DNA of 64,000 nucleotides from Sphingomonas sp. NBWT7 (GTDB taxonomy: Bacteria; Pseudomonadota; Alphaproteobacteria; Sphingomonadales; Sphingomonadaceae), in NCBI RefSeq assembly GCF_014217605.1, contig NZ_CP043639.1, positions 388,501-452,500 on the forward strand, given 5' to 3'. Position numbers and translations under genes: made by a program. Shown here piece by piece: positions 1 to 10,987 of this stretch. The stretch's first letter is position 1. Every line of letters begins with the position of its first letter. The notes beneath the pieces were generated by a model. The model did no database searches, had not been told where the DNA came from, and saw nothing but the letters and a program-made list of their open reading frames with translations.

Positions 1-1446
1 GCCCATCGCGCGATACTCGCCGATGATCTTGCCGTCGGCGCTCTCGTCGAGATACTCGAACTTGAACAGCTCCTGCGTGACGATCACGGGCCCTTCCATG
101 CCGATCACTTCGGTGACGTTGGTGACGCGGCGCGAGCCGTCGCGCAGGCGCTTCACCTGAATGATCATGTCGACCGAATCAGCGATCTGGCGGCTGATCG
201 CTTCCTTGGGCACCTTGATGTCCGACATCATCACCATGTTCTCCATACGCGCCAGCGCCTCGCGAGGGGAGTTGGAGTGGAGCGTGCACATCGAGCCGTC
301 GTGGCCGGTGTTCATCGCCGAGAGCATGTCGAAACACTCGGATCCACGGATTTCGCCCAGGATGATGCGATCGGGGCGCATACGCAGCGCGTTCTTGACG
401 AGATCGCGGATCGAGATTTCGCCCTGACCCTCGAGGTTGGCGGGGCGGGTTTCGAGCGGCAGCCAGTGCGGCTGCTGCAGACGAAGCTCGGCCGCGTCCT
501 CGATCGTCAGCACGCGCTCGCCCGGATCGATCATTTTCGACAGCGCATTGAGCATCGTCGTCTTGCCCGAGCCAGTGCCGCCCGAGATGACGATGTTGAA
601 GCGGCAGGCACCGGCGATCTTGAGCGCGGTCGCCATCTTGGGCGACATCGAGCCAAAACCCGCCATCATGTCGAGCGTGATCGGCTTGGCGGAGAATTTA
701 CGGATCGAGATGGCGGTGCCGCGAAGCGAGAGCGGCGGGACGATCACGTTGACGCGGCTGCCGTCTTTGAGGCGGGCGTCGGCGAGCGGCGTCGTCTGGT
801 CGACGCGGCGGCCGACCGAATTGCAGATGCGCTGCGCGATCTGGAACAGATGCTCCTCGTCGCGGAACTGGATCTGCGCAAGCTGGAGCTTGCCCTTCTT
901 TTCGATGAAGGTTTGCTCGGGCCCGTTGACCATGATGTCCGAGATTTCGGGATCGGCGAGCAGCTCCTCGAGCGGCCCCAATCCGAGCAGCTCGTCGACC
1001 AGCACCTTTTCCAGCGCGAACTGCTCGCGGCGGTTGAGCGTCAGCTTCAGCTCGGCGAGCACCTCGCCGATGATCGGGCGGAACTCCTCGGCGAGCTCGT
1101 CCTTGCCGAGCGTCGCCGCGGCTTCCGGGTCGACGCGCTCCAGCAGGCGCGGCAGCACCTGTTCCTTGATCTTGTGGATCGACGCCTCGAACCCCTCGAC
1201 GCGACTGTTGCCTGCCTCGCCCGATGATGCCTGACGGTCGGCGAGCCGCTGCATCGCGTCGATCTGACCAACAGGAATCAAGCCGGCATCGGGCGCGGCG
1301 ATCTCGCCGGGAAGCGCGAGCGTATCGATCGGCGGGAACTGCTCGCCGCCCTCCGGCCGCCCGGTGCCGCCCTGCATCGGGCGTGCAACGCCGAAGCCGG
1401 GGCGTGCGCCCGCTGTGATCCCGTTACGACGCCCGAATGCGCTCAC
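1..1446 (-). CDS. cpaF: CpaF/TadA-family pilus assembly ATPase (3' end outside window)
   Basis: Type II/IV secretion ATPase that powers assembly of Tad/Flp-type pili at the inner membrane. Reading leftwards from a GTG at 1446, 482 codons run off the window edge without a stop, so the C-terminus is missing. A Pro/Gly/Ala-rich N-terminal stretch precedes the conserved N-terminal helices. The Walker A motif GGTGSGKTT lies near residues 290-300, followed by the aspartate/glutamate box (GEIRG) and the His box (GHDGSMCTLHS) typical of the family. The GTG start has a GGAAG-like ribosome site about 8 bases upstream. The rest of the cpa/tad cluster is expected beyond the left edge. CpaF rather than VirB11 or PilT is inferred from overall similarity; the family is certain. 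Confidence 0.93.
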   Translation of the reverse strand, partial: MSAFGRRNGITAGARPGFGVARPMQGGTGRPEGGEQFPPIDTLALPGEIAAPDAGLIPVGQIDAMQRLADRQASSGEAGNSRVEGFEASIHKIKEQVLPRLLERVDPEAAATLGKDELAEEFRPIIGEVLAELKLTLNRREQFALEKVLVDELLGLGPLEELLADPEISDIMVNGPEQTFIEKKGKLQLAQIQFRDEEHLFQIAQRICNSVGRRVDQTTPLADARLKDGSRVNVIVPPLSLRGTAISIRKFSAKPITLDMMAGFGSMSPKMATALKIAGACRFNIVISGGTGSGKTTMLNALSKMIDPGERVLTIEDAAELRLQQPHWLPLETRPANLEGQGEISIRDLVKNALRMRPDRIILGEIRGSECFDMLSAMNTGHDGSMCTLHSNSPREALARMENMVMMSDIKVPKEAISRQIADSVDMIIQVKRLRDGSRRVTNVTEVIGMEGPVIVTQELFKFEYLDESADGKIIGEYRAMG

Positions 1447-1514
1447 GATCGTTCTTCCCCAATGGTCGATCGGGCACGCTAAGCTGCACCTTTTGCGAAT
1501 TGCTTAACCGGCGA

Positions 1515-2555
1515 TCAATTGCCTTTTCGCTCGGTCTCGCGATCGAGCAGCGCCCGCTTGCGCTCGGCGCCGTAGGCGTAACCGCCGATGCCGCCGTCGC
1601 TGCGCGTCACGCGGTGGCAGGGGATCAACAGCGGCACGTGATTCGCGCCGCACGCGCTGCCGGCCGCACGCACCGCCCCCGGATGACCGGCGAGCGCCGC
1701 GAGCTCGGCGTAGCTGCGCGTCTCGCCCGGCGGGATCGTGCGCAGCGCCTGCCACACCGCTTCCTGAAAGGCGGTGCCGCGTACGTCCAGTGGCAGATCG
1801 TGATGCCGCGCCGGCGATTCGACAAGCGCGACGACCTCGCTCGCCAGCTCCTGCAGCGCGACGTCGTCGGCGACGATCCGGGCGGCGGGGAAGCGCTGCG
1901 CCAGGGCGGCGCCGTCCTCGTCGAAGGCGATGCGGCAGATGCCGCGCGCGGTCGCGGCGATCAGCAGCGGGCCGAGATCGGTCGGGACGATCGTCCAACG
2001 CATCGTCGTTCCTGCGCCCCCGCGCGACCAGACACGCGGCGCCATGCCGAGCCGGACGGCGCCGTCGGCGTAGAAGCGGCTCGGCGCCGAATAGCCCGCG
2101 GCATAAACCGCGTCGGTTACCGTGCCGCCGTCAGCCAGGACTCGCGCGGCGCGAGCGGCCTTGATCCCGCGCGCGTAGCTTGCCGGCGTCACGCCCGTTG
2201 CTTGCTTGAACAGGCGATGGAAATGGTGCGGGGCGTAGCCGACGTGGCGCGCGATCGCATCGAGCGCCGGGGCGGTTTCGGCGGTGTCGATCAGCGTGAT
2301 CGCGGCGGCGACCGCCACCGTGTCACGCGCCGTCTCGTCCGGTCGGCAGCGCAGGCAGGCGCGGTAGCCCGCCGCGCGCGCCGCCGTCGGATCGGGGTAG
2401 AACGCCATGTTCTCGCGCCGCGGGCGCCGCGCCGGACAGCTCGGCTTGCAGTAGATCCCCGTCGTCCGCACCGCGCCGACGAAAGTGCCGTCGGCGCTGC
2501 GATCGCGGGCTTCGAACGCGGCCCGGGCGGTATCTGGATCGATGCTGTCGCTCAT
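1515..2555 (-). CDS. ada: Ada: adaptive-response regulator / O6-methylguanine-DNA methyltransferase
   Basis: Bifunctional repair protein: it takes methyl groups from DNA phosphotriesters and O6-methylguanine, then activates alkylation-response genes. The 346-residue protein has the full domain order: N-terminal zinc/methyl-acceptor domain with four Cys (C36, C40, C67, C70, numbered from this start), a central AraC-type helix-turn-helix, and the C-terminal methyltransferase domain with the PCHRV acceptor motif (Cys313). The frame stays open to 2684, but the upstream part looks like translated leader; ATG at 2555 is chosen because the domain begins right after it, and ATG at 2564 is also possible. 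It stands alone, divergent from the enoyl-CoA hydratase gene. All methyl-accepting cysteines are present, so it should be functional. Confidence 0.93.
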   Translation of the reverse strand: MSDSIDPDTARAAFEARDRSADGTFVGAVRTTGIYCKPSCPARRPRRENMAFYPDPTAARAAGYRACLRCRPDETARDTVAVAAAITLIDTAETAPALDAIARHVGYAPHHFHRLFKQATGVTPASYARGIKAARAARVLADGGTVTDAVYAAGYSAPSRFYADGAVRLGMAPRVWSRGGAGTTMRWTIVPTDLGPLLIAATARGICRIAFDEDGAALAQRFPAARIVADDVALQELASEVVALVESPARHHDLPLDVRGTAFQEAVWQALRTIPPGETRSYAELAALAGHPGAVRAAGSACGANHVPLLIPCHRVTRSDGGIGGYAYGAERKRALLDRETERKGN

Positions 2556-2724
2556 TGCCGCCATCTTAGCGGGTATCCGCGCGCGGGCATCCCGATCTTT
2601 GCGCTCAAACCACAGCGATCGAAGATCGAGCCGACGTGTCGCGGCTAGGAGGATGCCGGGGAATGCGCCAAACACGCCGCGCAATCACTGGCCGCGGAAC
2701 GGCCGGGCGAAACGGGAGAGACCA

Positions 2725-3504
2725 ATGGCTGACCTGGTATTGATGGAGAAGGCGGACGGCGTCGCGACGGTGACGCTGAACCGCCCCGAGGCGATGAACG
2801 CCTTGTCGAAGGCGCTACGCACACGACTCTATGAAGTGATGTCGCAGATCGATGGCGACGACAGCGTTCGTGCAGTGGTGCTGACGGGGGCGGGGACGCG
2901 CGCCTTCACCGCCGGGCTCGATCTTAAGGAGCTCGGCTCGCAGCCCGGCGCGCTCGGCTCCGCCAATGCGACCGGAGCGGACGAGAATCCGGTCAAGGCG
3001 ATCGAATTGTGCAGCAAGCCGGTGATCGGCGCGATCAACGGCGTCGCCATCACCGGCGGGTTCGAGGTCGCGCTCGCCTGCGACATCCTGATCGCGAGCG
3101 AGAACGCCCGCTTCGCCGATACACACGCGCGCGTCGGCGTGATGCCGGGGTGGGGATTGAGCCAGAAGCTGTCGCGGCTGATCGGCATTTCGCGCGCCAA
3201 GGAACTGTCGCTCAGTGGCAATTTCCTCGATGCGGCGACGGCCGAACGCTGGGGTCTCGTCAATCGTGTAGTGCCTGCGGACGCGCTGCTCTCGACGGCG
3301 CAGCAGCTGGCGGCGGACATCGCCTCCGCCGACGCCGGCTTCATCACCGCTTACAAGAGACTGATCGACGACGGGTTCGCCCGGCCGTTCGGCGAGGCGA
3401 TGGCGCTGGAGCACGAACGCTCGTCAGCGGCGAATCGCGCGGTGACCCCGGAAGCGGTTGAGGCGCGCCGCGCGGGGGTGCAGGCGCGGGGACGGGCGCA
3501 GTGA
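2725..3504 (+). CDS. enoyl-CoA hydratase/isomerase (crotonase) family protein
   Basis: A 259-residue crotonase-fold enzyme, expected to act on a CoA thioester in fatty-acid or related catabolism. The ATG at 2725 is preceded by a GGGAGAG ribosome site; the longer open frame to 2485 runs over the ada promoter region and is rejected. The oxyanion-hole and CoA-binding segments are clear (RAFTAGLDL near 59-67, NGVAITGGFEVALACD at 105-120). The first catalytic Glu of enoyl-CoA hydratase is present (E114), but the position of the second is occupied by His (ADTHARVG, H134). Substitutions there are known in crotonase subfamilies with other chemistry, so the exact reaction cannot be assigned. Confidence 0.9.
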   Translation: MADLVLMEKADGVATVTLNRPEAMNALSKALRTRLYEVMSQIDGDDSVRAVVLTGAGTRAFTAGLDLKELGSQPGALGSANATGADENPVKAIELCSKPVIGAINGVAITGGFEVALACDILIASENARFADTHARVGVMPGWGLSQKLSRLIGISRAKELSLSGNFLDAATAERWGLVNRVVPADALLSTAQQLAADIASADAGFITAYKRLIDDGFARPFGEAMALEHERSSAANRAVTPEAVEARRAGVQARGRAQ

Positions 3505-3568
3505 TCCTCTACTAGGCAAGCATACGCGAATGGCTGGCCGGTGATCGCTCAGCGCACCGGCCGCCCGA

Positions 3569-4276
3569 TCAGCTGCCGTTGGCGCGGAACAGCGCCAGCG
3601 TCCGCTCGCGCGCCAGATCGGCCGACGGCTCGTGATAGTCCTTGCGACGATCCGAGTTGAAGCCGTGGCCTGCCTCGTAAACATAAATCTCGGCGAGCGG
3701 GAAATCCTTGGCGATCACCGCCTCGACGCCCTCCATCGGAATGCCGTGGTCGAAGCGACCGAAATGGGCGATGACGGGCACGCGCGGCGCGGCTTCGGCG
3801 GCGATCTGCGGCACCATGCTGCCGTAATAGGCCGACGCGGCGGCGACGCGGTCGAGCTTGGTGGCAGCCGCCCAAGCGAGCGACCCGCCGTAGCAATAGC
3901 CGATGACGAAGACAGGGCCTTCAGCGGCCAGCGCATCGATGCAGGTCTGCGTATCTGCAACCGACAGATCGAACGGGTGGAGCTTGCGCGCCAGTTCCAC
4001 CGCACGCTCGAAATCCGGACCGGTATAGCTCGCCTCGAATCCGGGATGCTCGCGATCGAACAGCGCGGGCGACAATACCTCATAGCCCTCACTCGCGAAA
4101 TCGTCCGCCATCTCGCGGATGTGATCGGTGACGCCGAAAATTTCCTGCAGCAGCACGACGCCGCCGCGCCGCTCGCCGTTCGGCTTGGCGTGATAGACCG
4201 CGATCTCGGCGCCGTCGCGCATCGTCATGCGGATCGTCTCGCCCGCCTGTGCCGCGTTGTTTTCGTTCCCGTTCAT
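3569..4276 (-). CDS. dienelactone hydrolase family protein
   Basis: Alpha/beta hydrolase of 235 residues related to carboxymethylenebutenolidase. The nucleophile motif GYCYGG carries Cys128; Asp176 (GRFDHG) and His204 (AGHGFN) complete the Cys-Asp-His triad characteristic of dienelactone hydrolases. No signal peptide is seen, so it is cytoplasmic. A GGAGGGG ribosome site lies 5 bases before ATG 4276, which is why this start is preferred over the GTG two codons earlier. It is convergent with the enoyl-CoA hydratase-family gene and divergent from the ATP synthase operon. The natural substrate is unknown; many such proteins are general esterases rather than chloroaromatic-pathway enzymes. Confidence 0.88.
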   Translation of the reverse strand: MNGNENNAAQAGETIRMTMRDGAEIAVYHAKPNGERRGGVVLLQEIFGVTDHIREMADDFASEGYEVLSPALFDREHPGFEASYTGPDFERAVELARKLHPFDLSVADTQTCIDALAAEGPVFVIGYCYGGSLAWAAATKLDRVAAASAYYGSMVPQIAAEAAPRVPVIAHFGRFDHGIPMEGVEAVIAKDFPLAEIYVYEAGHGFNSDRRKDYHEPSADLARERTLALFRANGS

Positions 4277-4412
4277 CGTCACCCCTCCGTCACTATTGTT
4301 GCATCCCGGCTACCCCTTTGCTACGCGCCCGCCAACCCAAGCGTCGGCGCCGATCGTGCGCCGTGTTTTCGCATGGGGGTCACACTTTTGTGAGAACGGG
4401 GATTCGACTCGC

Positions 4413-4985
4413 GTGGATGGTTCCAGCGGTACTTTGGGTGGCAGCGTCCAGGCGAGCCTTGGCGGTCGGTACGCGACCGCGCTGTTCGACCTGGCGGAAC
4501 AGGGCCGGACGATCGACACGGTCGAGGCTAGCCTCGCCAAGGTGCGCGCGGCGCTCGACCAGTCGGACGATTTCAAGGCGCTGACGACCTCTCCGGTCGT
4601 CGCGCGCGACGCCGCCGGCAAGGCGGTGCTGTCGACCGCGGACGAGCTCGGCGTCGACCAGACGACGCGCAACTTCCTCGGCGTGCTCGCGCAGAACCGC
4701 CGCCTTGCCGAACTACCCGCGATCATCCGCGCGTTCCGCCAGCTCGCGGCGCGGCATCGCGGCGAAGTCACTGCCGAGGTTACCAGCGCGCACGCGCTGA
4801 CCGACGAGCAGATCGACGAGCTGAAGCAGCAGCTGCGCCGCCGCGTGGGGCGCGAGGTTTCGGTCGATCTGTCGATCGATCCGGCGCTGCTCGGTGGATT
4901 GGTCGTGCGCATCGGCTCGCAGATGATCGACTCCTCGATCCGTACCCGCTTGAATGCGCTCGCCAGCGCGATGACGAAAGGCTGA
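4413..4985 (+). CDS. atpH: ATP synthase F1 subunit delta
   Basis: Delta subunit (190 residues) of the F1 sector, linking the catalytic head to the peripheral stalk. The conserved N-terminal segment ASLGGRYATALFDLA and the C-terminal beta region (LLGGLVVRIGSQMIDSSI) are both present. The start is placed at GTG 4413: it gives the usual family length, and a CGGGGA stretch lies about 10 bases upstream. The frame is open further upstream but there enters the DLH divergent promoter region. It is the first gene of the atpH-A-G-D-C operon; as is usual in alphaproteobacteria, no F0 genes are attached. The promoter should lie in 4277-4412. Confidence 0.92.
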   Translation: MDGSSGTLGGSVQASLGGRYATALFDLAEQGRTIDTVEASLAKVRAALDQSDDFKALTTSPVVARDAAGKAVLSTADELGVDQTTRNFLGVLAQNRRLAELPAIIRAFRQLAARHRGEVTAEVTSAHALTDEQIDELKQQLRRRVGREVSVDLSIDPALLGGLVVRIGSQMIDSSIRTRLNALASAMTKG

Positions 4986-4992
4986 CGGCTGA

Positions 4993-6546
<1,554 letters not shown>

Positions 6547-6557
6547 TTTGATCGACC

Positions 6558-6644
6558 GTCGTCACCCCGGGCGCGGCCCGGGGTCCCGCTCCTGACGACG
6601 GAACATAGGCAGCGGGACGCCGGGCGAAGGCTCGGGGTGACGAC
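6558..6644. repeat. REP-like double palindrome in the atpA-atpG spacer
   Basis: Two facing arms (6558-6590 and 6611-6644) form a large imperfect inverted repeat: both outer ends read GTCGTCACCCC and the inner ends GTCCCGCT when oriented alike. Each arm has its own GC-rich core hairpin, such as CCCGGGC-GCG-GCCCGGG at 6567-6583. This matches the style of intergenic REP/BIME elements in alphaproteobacterial genomes. It sits inside the operon mRNA and could form strong stem-loops between atpA and atpG. There is no T-run after it, so it is not a standard terminator. Confidence 0.75.
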
Positions 6645-6656
6645 AAGAGGATACGA

Positions 6657-7534
6657 ATGGCAAGCCTCAAGGCCCTCAAGATCCGCATCGGCTCGGTGAA
6701 GTCGACGCAGAAGATCACCAAGGCGATGAAGATGGTCGCCGCGGCCAAGCTGCGCCGTGCGCAGGAGGCGGCAGTTGCCGGCCGTCCGTATGCCGAGCGG
6801 CTGGAAGCGGTGATGGCGAGCCTCGCGTCGAAGGTCGGCGTGACGGAGGGCAGCTCGCCGCTGCTCGCCGGCACCGGCCGCGATCAGGTGCATCTGCTCG
6901 TCGTCGTCACGTCCGAACGCGGCCTTGCAGGCGCGTTCAACACCAACATCGTGCGTGCGGCGCGCAAGAAGGCGGAAGAGCTCGAAGCCGCGGGCAAGAC
7001 GGTGCGCTTCTACCTCGCCGGCAAGAAGGGCCGCGTGCTGCGCCGGTTCTATCCCGATGCGATCGCCGCCGATCATGAGCTTGGCCAGCACAAGGTGCTC
7101 GGGTTCGATCAGGCGCGCGAAGTGGCGGACGATCTGATCGCCAGCTACCTGCGCGGCGAATTCGACGTGGCGCACCTGTTCTACGCCAAGTTCCAGTCGG
7201 CACTGGTGCAGATCCCGACCGGCCAGCAGATCATCCCAGTCTCGGTGCCGACCGCGACGGTCGATGCGCCGAACGACGGCGGCGCCGCGGTCGAGTATGA
7301 ACCTGACGAGGAGGCGATCCTCGCCGACCTGCTGCCGCGCAACGTCGCGATCCAGATCTTCCGCGCGATGCTGGAAAATGCCGCGTCCGAGCAGGGTAGC
7401 CGCATGACCGCGATGGACAATGCGACGCGCAACGCCGGCGACATGATCAAGAAGCTGTCGATCCAGTATAATCGCGCGCGGCAGGCGGCGATTACGACCG
7501 AGCTGGTCGAGATCATTTCGGGCGCCGAGGCACT

Positions 7535-7538
<4 letters not shown>
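6657..7538 (+). CDS. atpG: ATP synthase F1 subunit gamma
   Basis: Central-stalk gamma subunit, 293 residues. The N-terminal coiled helix ([19 protein letters not shown] with [16 protein letters not shown]) and the C-terminal helix ending in [22 protein letters not shown] are diagnostic. The GAGGATACGA sequence before the ATG supplies the ribosome site, and the start lies 13 bases after the REP-like element. The stop overlaps the GTG of the following lipoprotein gene by 4 bases, indicating translational coupling. Confidence 0.97.
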
Positions 7539-9689
<2,151 letters not shown>

Positions 9690-9822
9690 GCCTGCTTTGC
9701 GATCCCCGGAGCGATAGGCGTCTGGGGATTGTCGGCTGGCGGGATCGGGCCTTTGGCTTCAACCCCGCCGCCACAAGTCCTTTCCCGCCCTTCGCCCCGG
9801 CGTTGGGAAGCGAGATACAGAC

Positions 9823-10074
9823 ATGCTGCACTTCGAACTCGTCACGCCCGAACGCCTCGTCCGCAGCGAGGAGGTGTACATGGTGACCGTCCCCGGGACC
9901 GAGGGTGATTTCGGCGTTCTAGAGGGCCATGCGCCGCTGATGTCGACGATCCGCGATGGCGACCTGCTGATCCAGCGCACTGCTGGCGGCGCGGCGGAGA
10001 CGATCGCGATCCGCGGCGGGTTCGCCGAGGTGAATGCGCGGGGGCTGACCGTGCTGGCCGAGCACGCCGCCTAA
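9823..10074 (+). CDS. atpC: ATP synthase F1 subunit epsilon, short form
   Basis: Epsilon subunit of the rotor, 83 residues. It consists only of the N-terminal beta-sandwich domain ([38 protein letters not shown]); the C-terminal two-helix domain that inhibits hydrolysis in longer homologues is absent. Short epsilon subunits of this kind occur in alphaproteobacteria, where another inhibitor protein often takes over that role (general knowledge). It lies 133 bases after atpD, in a spacer with no clear terminator, and faces the minus-strand Cas5-like gene tail to tail, 36 bases away. Confidence 0.93.
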   Translation: MLHFELVTPERLVRSEEVYMVTVPGTEGDFGVLEGHAPLMSTIRDGDLLIQRTAGGAAETIAIRGGFAEVNARGLTVLAEHAA

Positions 10075-10110
10075 TTCCGACACCAGCTTCATCTGGCTGC
10101 AGCTTGCGGC

Positions 10111-10665
10111 TTAGCTGACCAGTTCGAGCGGTTGGCTTTGGTCGAGATCGATCAGACCGTCGATCATCTCTGCGCGAAAATAGCGCGCACGTGATCGACC
10201 GCGGCCGTCAAGATCATGGATCATCCAGCCGAGGTCGATTTTTCCTGTTCCGCCGTAGGCGGTTCGGGGCGGAACGCTGCTGTCTACCATCGATACGTCA
10301 GCCTTGAAGTCTGTGAGGCCTAGATGCGCGCGACCGTCGCTTCGCGTAGCGATGACGTCCTCCCCGACCGCCGAATCGAGTTCGGCATCGAGCGTATAGG
10401 CGACGTCGCGTAGCACCAAGGCACGCTTCTGCCCGCGTGCCGTCTGCATCGTCAGCCATTCGAATGCGATTGGACGCTGTACCCAGAGGCGGCGAACGAT
10501 CCACTGCGTATCCGGGCGCGTGCTGATCGCCGATAGAAGGCGCGTCGCAGCCAAGGGCGAGATGACGTCGTAGCTTATGAGATCGTCGACGAACTCCGGC
10601 CGCCGGAAGCAGGCATGCATACCACGCAGCTCGATGCGGACAGAGGTTGCTCGCGTTTTGTTCAC
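10111..10665 (-). CDS. orphan Cas5 (type I-C, Cas5d)-like protein
   Basis: A 184-residue protein resembling type I-C Cas5. Matching signatures are ACF-RPE (residues 18-24), SYDVISPLAA (31-40), the VQRPIAF strand (62-68), RALVLRDVAY (81-90), HLGLTDF (114-120), DLGWMIHDLD (144-153) and YFRAEMIDGLIDL (162-174). Family Cas5d is about 220-240 residues, cleaves pre-crRNA and caps the crRNA 5' handle. Here the Tyr of the IYWKP motif (Tyr46 in the Bacillus halodurans enzyme) aligns with Ser48, and the loop carrying the Lys-His catalytic pair is deleted (only about 16 residues between 97 and 113). The protein should therefore not cleave RNA the Cas5d way. GTG start at 10665; an in-frame stop lies 12 bases upstream; the ribosome site is weak. 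Codons such as ATA, CTA, ACA, GGA and AAA are more frequent than in neighbours. No other cas gene or array is in the window. Confidence 0.85.
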   Translation of the reverse strand: MNKTRATSVRIELRGMHACFRRPEFVDDLISYDVISPLAATRLLSAISTRPDTQWIVRRLWVQRPIAFEWLTMQTARGQKRALVLRDVAYTLDAELDSAVGEDVIATRSDGRAHLGLTDFKADVSMVDSSVPPRTAYGGTGKIDLGWMIHDLDGRGRSRARYFRAEMIDGLIDLDQSQPLELVS

Positions 10666-10987
10666 GTGGCGTTCTTACCGCCGATTGCGGATGTTCCGGG
10701 CTGGGTTTGCGCCGTTTTTTGGAGATGTCTATCCCGGTGCGGGGGCGCGTCTGACGTATGGCTTTCCGGTGCACTTACGCACTTGGAGGACTTGCCTGAT
10801 GACCATCACCGTTTCCGCGACGATCAGCGCCAAGAACACCAGCGTATCGGTGCGTGTACAGTTTCCGCGGCGCCCCGCGACCGTCTCCGCGCCACGACCG
10901 TCTAGTTGACGGATGCGGCGTCCGGCTCGGGCGGTGGCCCGCGGTAGCTAATCGTTCCATCCGGTCATGCAGATAACCGCAACGCGG
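10666..10987. other. 322-base region upstream of the Cas5-like gene, content uncertain
   Basis: No convincing gene. A 36-codon plus-strand frame (ATG 10799 to stop 10909) has GGAGG 9 bases before its start but an unrecognisable, low-complexity product. On the opposite strand of the same bases an open frame encodes a hydrophobic stretch (TLVFLALIVAETVMVI) without an ATG or ribosome site. Both cannot easily be real. The stretch also has to hold the promoter of the Cas5-like gene (reading left) and the 3' end of the metC-type unit is at 10988. Confidence 0.3.

Noticed and set aside
277..1227. Long plus-strand frames opposite cpaF
   Set aside because: Composition is Arg/Asp/Leu-rich, typical antisense of a GC-rich gene; the minus strand encodes a clear CpaF.
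10298..10774. 158-codon minus-strand frame overlapping the Cas5-like gene
   Set aside because: Arg/His-rich shadow of the Cas5-like gene in another frame, with no motif and no ribosome site.
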